Part shown: positions 1 through 6,243 of the stretch, one piece after another
Numbering within the stretch: the first letter of the stretch is position 1
Layout of the letters: each line of letters opens with the position of its first letter
Assembly (NCBI GenBank): GCA_900545085.1
Contig: UQXU01000055.1
Location: 1 to 11,648, forward strand
Origin: an uncultured Eubacteriales bacterium
GTDB taxonomy: Bacteria > Bacillota > Clostridia > Christensenellales > Christensenellaceae
Reading direction: 5' to 3'
DNA length: 11,648 nt
Notes under the pieces: generated by a model
What the model saw: the letters and a program-made list of their open reading frames with translations, nothing else
Database searches by the model: none
What the model was told of the DNA's origin: nothing
Translations under genes and position numbers: made by a program

Positions 1-45
1 GTATTTCACTTTAAAAAACTGTAACACTAATTATCTGTTCAAAAC

Positions 46-66
46 AAAAAAGACCCCAGGGGGGTC
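46..66 (-). terminator. Intrinsic terminator of the LysR-amidohydrolase unit
   Basis: Read on the minus strand, a perfect 6-bp G+C-rich stem (GACCCC at 52-57 pairing with GGGGTC at 61-66, 3-nt loop) is followed by six U residues (46-51). It begins about five bases after the stop codon of the amidohydrolase gene. The plus strand also has a run of six T after the stem (68-73), so it may work in both directions and also stop transcription entering from the left. Confidence 0.88.
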
Positions 67-71
67 ATTTT

Positions 72-1205
72 TTACTTTACTCTTTCTCCATTTATAAATA
101 CTGCTTCTATGCGCGTCCGCACATCCAAAGGGTCCCCTGCGAATAGCACTATGTCTGCGTCTTTTCCCTCAGCCAGCGATCCTACTCTGTCCTCGATCCT
201 GCAAGCTTTTGCAGCATTAATCGTTATAGATTCAAGCGCGGCTCTCTCCGGCAGTCCATACCTGACGCACACTGCCGCTGTCATAAGCAGGTTCTGAGTT
301 ATTTGTACCGGATGATCACTCATCAAAGCAAATTCAATACCGTTTTCATAAAGTATCCGCGGCGCTTCCAAAGATTGATTTTTCAGCTCCGGCTTGCACC
401 TATCGCTGAGAAGAGGCCCGAGGAATACCCTGGCTCCTGACCTTTTAATGTATTCCGGTATCAAATGCCCCTCGGTGCAGTGTTCTATAGATAAATCCAA
501 ATCAAATTCTTTTGCTATTCTAATCGCAGTCATTATATCATCTGCACGATGAGCATGAACCTTAACGGGTATTTCTCTTTTTAGCGCAGAAACCAATATC
601 TCGTACTTTAAATCTCGAGCTGCGCCGTCTTCGCTCTCTCTATCCTTTTGATATTCCTGCGCTTCGATAAAAGCCGCACGCATCAGAGCCGCAGTCGCCA
701 TTCTCGTACTGGGGGCTTTTTTCTGCTCTCCGTACACTCCTTTAGGATTTTCTCCTAAAGCCATCTTCAAAGCCGCCGGAGCTTTTATAACCATTTCATC
801 TACACAGACCCCTGCCGTTTTCATAGCGCAGAACTGCCCGCCGATAACATTAGAACTACCGGGGCCTGTAACTACTGTCGTTACTCCTCCTTCTCGCGCC
901 TCCTCAAAGCAGCGATCCAAAGGATTTATAGCGTCTATCGCCCTCAGCTCAGGAGTTATAGGTTCAGTAGACTCATTTCCATCCGCTCCTTCCTGATCTA
1001 TACCATCTTCCCACATTCCTATATGACAGTGAGAATCTACTATACCGGGGATTGCGGTCAATCCGGCAGCATCAAATTTTTCCGCATCTTCTGACGATAT
1101 GTCTTTTCCGATTTTAGCAATTCTGCCGTTTTTTATAAGTATATCGGCACATTCATAATCAGTTTCTTCCAAAGTAATTATTTTCGCATTTTTTATAAGC
1201 AGCAT
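72..1205 (-). CDS. Metal-dependent amidohydrolase (imidazolonepropionase-like)
   Basis: This 377-residue protein is a cytoplasmic amidohydrolase-superfamily enzyme that hydrolyses a C-N bond in an unknown substrate. The first metal-ligand motif HxH is at residues 59-61 (DSHCHIG). Further expected ligands are in VHAHR (His217, His219) and IEHCTEGH (His242), and the late catalytic Asp is in MSDHPV (Asp297). The first 50 and last 40 residues form the usual small beta-sandwich, ending with the 'EGKDADIVLF' signature of this superfamily. The length is normal for the imidazolonepropionase-like group. There is no signal peptide. The ATG at 1205 has a GAGGTG ribosome binding site about nine bases upstream. 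It lies 21 bases after the LysR gene and is probably co-transcribed with it. The HAHR...EHCTEGH pattern argues against dihydroorotase or adenine deaminase. The true substrate is not known; histidine degradation is unlikely, since no other hut gene is present. Confidence 0.88.
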   Translation of the reverse strand: MLLIKNAKIITLEETDYECADILIKNGRIAKIGKDISSEDAEKFDAAGLTAIPGIVDSHCHIGMWEDGIDQEGADGNESTEPITPELRAIDAINPLDRCFEEAREGGVTTVVTGPGSSNVIGGQFCAMKTAGVCVDEMVIKAPAALKMALGENPKGVYGEQKKAPSTRMATAALMRAAFIEAQEYQKDRESEDGAARDLKYEILVSALKREIPVKVHAHRADDIMTAIRIAKEFDLDLSIEHCTEGHLIPEYIKRSGARVFLGPLLSDRCKPELKNQSLEAPRILYENGIEFALMSDHPVQITQNLLMTAAVCVRYGLPERAALESITINAAKACRIEDRVGSLAEGKDADIVLFAGDPLDVRTRIEAVFINGERVK

Positions 1206-1226
1206 ACTAACAACACCTCAAATCGC

Positions 1227-2081
1227 TCAGCGTTCATCTCTTGAAAAAAGCGAGGTCAGATATTCAGCAGCGTCAGATACTTCCGAATCCCGTCTGTATA
1301 CAGCTGCAATAGACGATTTAAAACTTTCTTCCTCCAAAACTTTATAAGGCAAATCTCCTCCAACAGCAGCAGACATGGGAACTATTGCAACGCCGAGACC
1401 CGCTCTGGCCCAATGAAGGCAGGTCCGCGCATCATCGCTTTTGCAAAAACATTTCGGAGTCGCGCCATATCTTTGCAGAGTAGAAGAAATTATGCTTTCA
1501 TATCTGCGATAGTAGATCAGCGGAATGTCAGTCAGATCCTCCGCTCCTGCCGGATCAGGTAAATCATCTATCATCTCTGCTATGCCCGCCGCTACAAAAG
1601 GCTCAGGCGATAGAAACGAGCATACAAGACCTTCTGTGCTGAACGGAGTGCGAACGACGGCTACTTCTATTATACCTCTCCGGATTTTTTCCAAAAGATC
1701 ATAAGTGTTTCCCTCCATTACCTCAAACTCTACGTTAGGATACCTCTTGCAGAAAATATGTATTCGCTTTCCCAACAGAGAGGACGCCACAGACGACGTC
1801 ATTCCCAAACGCAGTCTTGTGCTGTCTCCCATAGTAAATCTGCATTTTGTATCCTCCATCATGGAGAGTATATCTTTAGCTTTGCTATAAAGAACAACGC
1901 CCGAATCCGTCGCCTGTACACTTTTTGCCCCGCGATGCAGCAGTTTAGTCCCCAATTCCTCTTCCAGCGCTATAATATACCGGCTGACAGAAGATTGCGG
2001 CATATTGAGCTTTTTCGCTGCGCGTGTAAAGCTACCTTTTTCCAAAACAGTGACAAAGCACTGTAAATTCCTAAAATTCAT
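1227..2081 (-). CDS. LysR-family transcriptional regulator
   Basis: This 284-residue DNA-binding regulator has the standard LysR layout. An N-terminal winged helix-turn-helix spans about residues 1-62 (MNFRNLQCFVTVLEKGSFT, AAKKLNMPQSSVSRYI, LEEELGTKLLHR). A linker helix follows, then a periplasmic-binding-protein-like effector domain from about residue 90 (LRLGMTSSVASSLLG) to the end. It is slightly shorter than the usual ~300 residues but complete. The ATG at 2081 is preceded by a GGAGG ribosome binding site at suitable spacing. It is divergent from the CHR transporter pair and upstream of the amidohydrolase on the same strand, the classic position for a LysR protein controlling the divergent operon and itself. 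The effector cannot be told from the sequence. A weak leftward promoter (TATACT at 2121-2126) overlaps the rightward -10 element, as expected for coupled divergent control. Confidence 0.93.
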   Translation of the reverse strand: MNFRNLQCFVTVLEKGSFTRAAKKLNMPQSSVSRYIIALEEELGTKLLHRGAKSVQATDSGVVLYSKAKDILSMMEDTKCRFTMGDSTRLRLGMTSSVASSLLGKRIHIFCKRYPNVEFEVMEGNTYDLLEKIRRGIIEVAVVRTPFSTEGLVCSFLSPEPFVAAGIAEMIDDLPDPAGAEDLTDIPLIYYRRYESIISSTLQRYGATPKCFCKSDDARTCLHWARAGLGVAIVPMSAAVGGDLPYKVLEEESFKSSIAAVYRRDSEVSDAAEYLTSLFSRDER

Positions 2082-2100
2082 TATAACCTCCGAAAGAGAC

Positions 2101-2128
2101 TTGACATATTATGCAAACAGAGTATAAT
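2101..2128 (+). promoter_or_regulatory. Sigma-70 promoter of the CHR transporter pair
   Basis: A perfect -35 hexamer TTGACA (2101-2106) and a perfect -10 hexamer TATAAT (2123-2128) are separated by 16 bases. The predicted start is near 2135, giving a leader of about 90 bases before the first CHR gene. A promoter this close to consensus would be strong unless repressed, which fits control by the adjacent LysR protein. Confidence 0.8.
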
Positions 2129-2139
2129 TTAGATGTAAT

Positions 2140-2156
2140 AATGCAGTAATTACATT
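2140..2156. promoter_or_regulatory. Candidate LysR-type binding dyad (T-N11-A)
   Basis: The 17-bp sequence AATGCAGTAATTACATT is an imperfect palindrome, with outer arms AATG/CATT matching and inner positions mostly matching. It contains the T-N11-A spacing (T2142 to A2154) typical of LysR-family sites. It lies just after the predicted rightward start and near -35 for the leftward lysR promoter. A related half-like element, TTATGCA (2109-2115), lies about three helical turns to the left. Assignment to this regulator is inference from position. Confidence 0.4.
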
Positions 2157-2226
2157 GTCTCTCCATAAGTATTTTATGACAGTACGGTGTAAAAGTCAAG
2201 CACAGAAAGGATCTGAAACTACAATC

Positions 2227-2775
2227 ATGAGAGAATTAGCCGTATTATTCTGGACGTTTGCCAAAATCGGCGTTTGCACTTTCGGCGGAGGCTACGCCAT
2301 GCTTCCTCTTTTGCAGCGCGAATTGGTAGACAACAAAAAATGGATAACTGAAGAGCAGCTTATGGACTATTTCGCCATAGGTCAATGCACACCCGGCATC
2401 ATAGCCGTAAACACATCTACATTCGTAGGCTGCAACAGAAAAGGCGTACTCGGCGGAATATTTGCAACGCTCGGCATGATCGCTCCGTCGATAATTATAA
2501 TTTGCATAATAACTGCTTTTCTCACTAATTTTGCAGACATTCCCGCTGTAGGTCACGCTTTGGCAGGCGTTCGCGTCTGTGTCTGTGTTCTTATTATACA
2601 GGCCGTATTAAAATTCGCAAAGAAAGCGTTTGTCGACAAGCTGTGCATAATTATCTTTGCCATAGTCCTCGCACTTTCTCTGTTCACCGGAATCCCAACT
2701 GCCTTGTTGGTCGTGGCTGCTGCGGTATTCGGCGCACTTCTGTCTTTAAAAAACAAGAAAGGAGCAGCTAAATGA
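2227..2775 (+). CDS. Chromate transporter family (CHR) protein, half-length subunit 1
   Basis: This 182-residue integral membrane protein is a short-chain CHR (PF02417-type) half transporter. It carries the family's paired signatures: FGGGYAMLPLLQRELV near the N-terminus and GQCTPGIIAVNTSTFVG after it, followed by about four to five hydrophobic segments. Family members of this size work in pairs, and the next gene supplies the second half. I chose the ATG at 2227 because the protein then starts with MRELAVLFWTFAKIG, exactly where the family begins. An AAAGGA element lies upstream but about 15 bases away, which is long. An in-frame TTG at 2155 would add 24 unrelated residues and lacks a ribosome binding site. 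The family exports chromate or exchanges it for sulfate in characterised members, but many pairs have no known substrate. Here the LysR and amidohydrolase neighbours suggest another anion, which is inference. Confidence 0.87.
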   Translation: MRELAVLFWTFAKIGVCTFGGGYAMLPLLQRELVDNKKWITEEQLMDYFAIGQCTPGIIAVNTSTFVGCNRKGVLGGIFATLGMIAPSIIIICIITAFLTNFADIPAVGHALAGVRVCVCVLIIQAVLKFAKKAFVDKLCIIIFAIVLALSLFTGIPTALLVVAAAVFGALLSLKNKKGAAK

Positions 2776-3341
2776 TATTCAGACTGATATATGAATTTAT
2801 GATTACAGGCCTGCTCTCTGTCGGCGGCGGCCTGGCCACTCTTCCCTTTCTATATGACATAGGCGCAAGGACAGGTTGGTATACATCCTCCGACGTGCTG
2901 AACATGATCGCCATATCCGAAGCTACACCCGGGCCTCTCGGGATAAATATGTCAACCTATGTCGGGTACATCACCGCCGGTATCCCCGGAGCAATACTTT
3001 CGGCATTTTCGCTTGTATTCCCATCTGTTATAATAATTATGATTATAGCAAAAGTTTTAAATCAATTCAAGGAATCCCCTGTAGTCGAATCTGCATTTTA
3101 CGTATTGCGTCCTACATCTACCGCGCTCATCGCAGCGGCCGGCTTGACTGTTATCGCTGCGGCATTAGGTACAGGTCTTGGGTTCGACGTCTCCGCGGGT
3201 ATAAGCTCTCTTCTGGCTATGGTTGACTGGGGAAAGGTCATAATGGCAGCGGTATTTTTCATCGCTATATATAAATTAAAATGGCATCCGATAATTTTCA
3301 TTGCCATATCTGCCGTACTTGGGATTGTATTTTCTATGTAA
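2772..3341 (+). CDS. Chromate transporter family (CHR) protein, half-length subunit 2
   Basis: This 189-residue membrane protein is the partner of the preceding gene and homologous to it. It repeats the same signatures in variant form: SVGGGLATLPFLYDIG near the start and ISEATPGPLGINMSTYVG around residues 48-65, then several hydrophobic segments and a short C-terminal tail. The ATG overlaps the upstream stop as ATGA (2772-2775), which indicates translational coupling. An AGGAG ribosome binding site sits eight bases upstream. The two halves probably assemble in opposite membrane topology as a heterodimer, as is known for paired short-chain CHR proteins in Bacillus. It ends only six bases before the convergent helicase stop, with no convincing terminator between them. 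The substrate is unproven. Confidence 0.87.
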   Translation: MIFRLIYEFMITGLLSVGGGLATLPFLYDIGARTGWYTSSDVLNMIAISEATPGPLGINMSTYVGYITAGIPGAILSAFSLVFPSVIIIMIIAKVLNQFKESPVVESAFYVLRPTSTALIAAAGLTVIAAALGTGLGFDVSAGISSLLAMVDWGKVIMAAVFFIAIYKLKWHPIIFIAISAVLGIVFSM

Positions 3342-3347
3342 TACTTT

Positions 3348-5378
3348 CTATATTACACGCATGGCTTTACAATGGGCGAGGCTTATCCGCTTCTTTCCTA
3401 AGCCTTCAAAATCTATTAATGCAATTCCATCATCTATGCTCAACACTAATCCCCGTCCAAACAGATTGTGTTCTACGCTGCTCCCCTCGCGGTATTCTTC
3501 TGTCTGGGGCTCCGACTCCCCTTCGATAGTCTTTTTCATAATCCGAAGATAGCGAGATATAGGATAAACTTTTTCTCTGCCTGTGAGAGATAATATTTCC
3601 AATTTGTTTTTGGCACGCGTTATTCCTACATAGAATATCCGTTTATCTTCTTCATTATCCGCCTCCTCTCCGGGGGCGGTTTTATTTTCCTCGGGCAGTA
3701 TACCCTCCACGACATCTACCATACAGACTCTTTCAAATTCCTGTCCTTTGGCTGAATGAATCGTAGAAAGCGTTAAATTGCTATTTTCTATGTCGCAGCC
3801 TCCGTCCTCCAGCAGCTTCTCCAATACTTCAAATCTATATTGCAGCTCATCCGGCGTCATGCCGCCTCGCGATATCTGCATTAACACATTCAGCTTTTGG
3901 CGCATGGCGTCACGTCTTCGAGCGGCTCTTTTATCTACATATGCTCCATATCCGATATCATTTATTATATAATCTAACGCTTCATCTGCTCTTTCTATAC
4001 TTTTAAGAAAATTAAATTTACGTTTGAGCGATTTTATTTTTCCGGAGTATCTTTTCTCCTTATCCAAAGCCGTCAGAGAGTCAAATACATTTCCCCCTCT
4101 GCCGACTGCTTTGCGCATTTTATCCTTCCCTATAGGCACGGACAGCTTGTAATATATGCGTGAAAATGCAGCCGTATCCGAAGCATCTTTAGCCAACCGC
4201 AAAAAACACTTTATATCGCGCGAAACCTCGTCAGTAAAATGATCTGTTTTGCTTCCTCTCACTTTAAAAGGAATGTTGTTTTTTTCCAGATAGTCTGCAA
4301 TAGGAAGTGCAGAGCTGTTATTTTTGTAAAGCACAGCGACCTCCCCGTGCCGCGCAGCTTCAGCAATATGTTCAGCCATAGAGCGAATCGTGGAAAACTC
4401 CAGAAAATCCACAGGCTCTCCCTCGCCTCTCACGGCATTCATGTGTTTATTATATCTGTTTTTACAGGTAGCAATAAAATCAGCCGCGGCGTTTGCTATA
4501 GGAGCGGTGCTTCTATAGTTATTCTGCATATAAAACAGCTCTGAGTCTGGATATATGTCTCTGAATCTGAGCAAAGCCTTGGGGTACGCCGCGCGAAACC
4601 CATATATGCTCTGGTCTTCATCTCCGACCATAAACATGCTTTTGCCTTTAGCAAGCTCAAATATCAGTCTGTGCTGCAAAAGTGACACATCCTGAGCTTC
4701 GTCTACACAGATATGGGATAGCCTGCTTCTGTAATATTCAGCTATATTCGGCTTGCTTCTGAGAATTGTCAGAGCAAATTTCAGCATATCGTCAAAGTCC
4801 ATTAGGCGATTAATTCTTTTATACTGTTCATAAGCTTTATATATTTTTAAAAAGTCAACACCGGATATGTCAATGCTCTCTTTAATCTGTTCGTCTGTCA
4901 GCATCATATTCTTAACGTATGTTATCCCTCCCGATATATCGCTTATTTCATCGTCAGAAGGAGCTTTGTCATAAAATGATTTATAGATTTCAAGAAGCGC
5001 AGGCGTCATACTCTCTATCAGCCTAAACGGTTGAGAATTGTATTTTAAAATCACGCTGCGGGCGAAAGCATGTATAGTTTTAAAAGAAAGCCCTTCGTCA
5101 ATATATCCGAACATCCGCTCATATCTGGCGGGCATGTCCTGAGCAGCTGAGACATTGTACGCTACAACTAATATACTCCTCGGATCTATTCCTAAGCATC
5201 TGACCATATATGCGGTCCTGCACATCAGCATTGTCGTTTTTCCGCTGCCCGGCACGGCGAGCACAAGAGTATTTCCATGTGTCCGAGACATAGCGCGCAT
5301 TTGATCATAATCCAGATTTATACTATATTTTCCAATAAAATCCTTAATTTGACTTTCTATTTCCACGTGTTTTTTCAT
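3348..5378 (-). CDS. UvrD/PcrA-type superfamily 1A DNA helicase with Tudor-like C-terminal tail
   Basis: This 676-residue ATP-dependent 3'-5' DNA helicase has the full SF1A motif set. A Q-motif region (LDYDQMRAM, 22-30) and Walker A (AVPGSGKTT, 41-49) are followed by motif Ib (FKTIHAFA, 99-106) and Walker B (VDEAQD, 225-230). Then come motif III (VGDEDQSIYGFR, 251-262), motif IV (NNYRST, 286-291), motif V (HSAKGQEFE, 541-549) and motif VI (FYVGITRAKN, 582-591). Residues 634-676 (VEHNLFGRGLV...IDFEGLGKKRIS) resemble the C-terminal Tudor-like domain of PcrA, which contacts RNA polymerase in PcrA. At 676 residues it is shorter than PcrA/UvrD (about 720-740), so it may be an extra paralogue rather than the essential PcrA. 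The ATG at 5378 has an AAAGGA site just upstream. A role in repair or transcription-replication conflict is inferred from the family. Confidence 0.93.
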   Translation of the reverse strand: MKKHVEIESQIKDFIGKYSINLDYDQMRAMSRTHGNTLVLAVPGSGKTTMLMCRTAYMVRCLGIDPRSILVVAYNVSAAQDMPARYERMFGYIDEGLSFKTIHAFARSVILKYNSQPFRLIESMTPALLEIYKSFYDKAPSDDEISDISGGITYVKNMMLTDEQIKESIDISGVDFLKIYKAYEQYKRINRLMDFDDMLKFALTILRSKPNIAEYYRSRLSHICVDEAQDVSLLQHRLIFELAKGKSMFMVGDEDQSIYGFRAAYPKALLRFRDIYPDSELFYMQNNYRSTAPIANAAADFIATCKNRYNKHMNAVRGEGEPVDFLEFSTIRSMAEHIAEAARHGEVAVLYKNNSSALPIADYLEKNNIPFKVRGSKTDHFTDEVSRDIKCFLRLAKDASDTAAFSRIYYKLSVPIGKDKMRKAVGRGGNVFDSLTALDKEKRYSGKIKSLKRKFNFLKSIERADEALDYIINDIGYGAYVDKRAARRRDAMRQKLNVLMQISRGGMTPDELQYRFEVLEKLLEDGGCDIENSNLTLSTIHSAKGQEFERVCMVDVVEGILPEENKTAPGEEADNEEDKRIFYVGITRAKNKLEILSLTGREKVYPISRYLRIMKKTIEGESEPQTEEYREGSSVEHNLFGRGLVLSIDDGIALIDFEGLGKKRISLAHCKAMRVI

Positions 5379-5422
5379 TAATTCCTTTTGTATGTATATT
5401 TAGTGAATTTTGCAAAAAAGGG

Positions 5423-5451
5423 TTGAATTTATTCGCCTTTTGTGGTTTAAT
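5423..5451 (+). promoter_or_regulatory. Extended -10 promoter for a candidate small RNA
   Basis: The -35 element TTGAAT (5423-5428) and the -10 element TTTAAT (5446-5451) are 17 bases apart, and the -10 is preceded by TGg (5443-5445), an extended -10 motif. It points rightward, away from the helicase and against the flanking leftward genes. The predicted start is near 5458, the first base of a stem-loop. Confidence 0.55.
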
Positions 5452-5457
5452 ATAAAT

Positions 5458-5573
5458 GTGCTTTAGAGAGCACAGAAATTTAGTTTGTACCGTTTACATG
5501 CTGACGAGTGTAGACGTGTATATATTTTCTTCCTCTGATGGAGACGCTTTTGTCGGCGTCTCCATTTTATTTT
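5458..5573 (+). ncRNA. Candidate small RNA, about 115 nt, three stem-loops
   Basis: No protein gene fits this rightward transcript, which has a promoter at 5423-5451 and an intrinsic terminator at its end. Three stem-loops can be drawn. Stem 1 pairs TGTGCT (5457-5462) with AGCACA (5469-5474) around a 6-nt loop. Stem 2 pairs CGTTTACA (5491-5498) with TGTAGACG (5509-5516), 8 bp with one G-U pair and a 10-nt loop. Stem 3 is the terminator stem (5540-5563). The unpaired linker between stems 2 and 3 holds the CU-rich CUUCCUCU (5529-5536), complementary to Shine-Dalgarno sequences, as in trans-acting small RNAs of Bacillota. It does not match any riboswitch or housekeeping RNA I know (6S, SRP, tmRNA). 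It lies in the gap between the metallopeptidase and helicase genes and would be antisense to any read-through transcript. Expression is not shown. Confidence 0.5.
5540..5572 (+). terminator. Intrinsic terminator, rightward
   Basis: A perfect 8-bp stem, GGAGACGC (5540-5547) with GCGTCTCC (5556-5563), and an 8-nt loop are followed by ATTTTATTT on the plus strand. On the minus strand the hairpin is followed by ATCAGAGG, with no U-tract, so it does not terminate the leftward operon even though it starts 11 bases after the metallopeptidase stop codon. No protein gene on the plus strand ends here, which points to a non-coding transcript. Confidence 0.75.
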
Positions 5574-5574
5574 G

Positions 5575-6243
5575 CTAATTTTCCATCCATCCTTCACTCT
5601 CAAGCATTCTGCCAAAATCGGCAAGTTCTGAGCGCAGAGCTCTATAATCCGGCATATATTGTCCAACTATCTTCCAAAATCTATCTGAATGATTCATCTC
5701 GCTCAGATGAGCCAGCTCATGTACGACAACATAATCTATCAGCTCTCCCCTCGCCATTATCAGCCGCCAGCTCAGATTTATACTGCCTTTTGAACTGCAC
5801 GAGCCCCAACGCGTACGCGCATTCGTAACTTTAACAGCAATTGGAGTCACACCCATCGCCTCTGCAAAATACTCAACTCTTTCCGAAAAAATCGACTCTG
5901 AGCTTCTTCTCATCCACATAGCGACATACGCGCGCGAATTTTCCTCCGGCAGTTTAAACTTACGACCGTCAAACTCTACGCTTTTCCCTCCGAATTTCAC
6001 GCCGTATTCTTCACCTAAAAAGAAAATCCTGGATACCGGCTTTCCCTTTTTTTCGTTTAGTTCTTTGACCTTATCGAGAGTATTAAGCACCCAGCCTTCA
6101 TGTGCAGAGACGAAACCATCTATAAACGCTGCCGGCGTTCCGTGCGGAGCGCGCACCTCAACAGTTTCGTCTCTGTTTACTTTAATCGTAATATTTCTTC
6201 TGACAGAGTATTTTATTTTATATTCGAATTGCATTTCAATCAT
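5575..6243 (-). CDS. YgjP-like (DUF45/SprT-type) zinc metallopeptidase
   Basis: This 222-residue cytoplasmic protein belongs to the YgjP/M48-like metallopeptidase family (PF01863 type). The zinc-binding motif HELAH is at residues 175-179, followed by the third candidate ligand His185 in EMNHSDRFW. Upstream is the family signature TRWGSCSSKGSINLSWRLIM (about 144-163). The N-terminal half is the beta-rich portion typical of the family, and the length is normal. The ATG at 6243 overlaps the U32 gene's stop by eight bases, indicating translational coupling. An alternative ATG at 6234 has a GGATG element six bases upstream and would remove three residues, so the exact start is uncertain. It is probably the last gene of the RNase J operon. 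Its substrate is unknown; family members are widely conserved but poorly characterised. Confidence 0.9.
   Translation of the reverse strand: MIEMQFEYKIKYSVRRNITIKVNRDETVEVRAPHGTPAAFIDGFVSAHEGWVLNTLDKVKELNEKKGKPVSRIFFLGEEYGVKFGGKSVEFDGRKFKLPEENSRAYVAMWMRRSSESIFSERVEYFAEAMGVTPIAVKVTNARTRWGSCSSKGSINLSWRLIMARGELIDYVVVHELAHLSEMNHSDRFWKIVGQYMPDYRALRSELADFGRMLESEGWMEN

Noticed and set aside
2155..2226. Upstream extension of the first CHR gene from a TTG at 2155
   Set aside because: The 24 extra residues are not membrane-like, do not match the family, and the TTG lacks a ribosome binding site. It also lies within the putative operator region.
3342..3357. Possible terminator between the convergent CHR and helicase genes
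   Set aside because: Only a weak GTAAT/ATTAC pairing around a 9-base loop is present (about 3338-3356), with no U-tract on either strand.
5501..5508. CTGACGAG resembling the hammerhead ribozyme core
   Set aside because: The required GAAA segment is not placed with a C before it and a pairing stem II, and no stem III can be drawn. The bases instead form the loop of the second hairpin of the candidate small RNA.
5498..5578. 26-codon rightward open frame (MLTSVDVYIF...) within the candidate small RNA
   Set aside because: It has no ribosome binding site, runs straight through the terminator stem, and shows no signal peptide or toxin-like hydrophobic segment.
5463..5666. 67-codon leftward open frame overlapping the metallopeptidase 3' end
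   Set aside because: It has no recognisable family, no ribosome binding site, and overlaps a well-supported gene in another frame.
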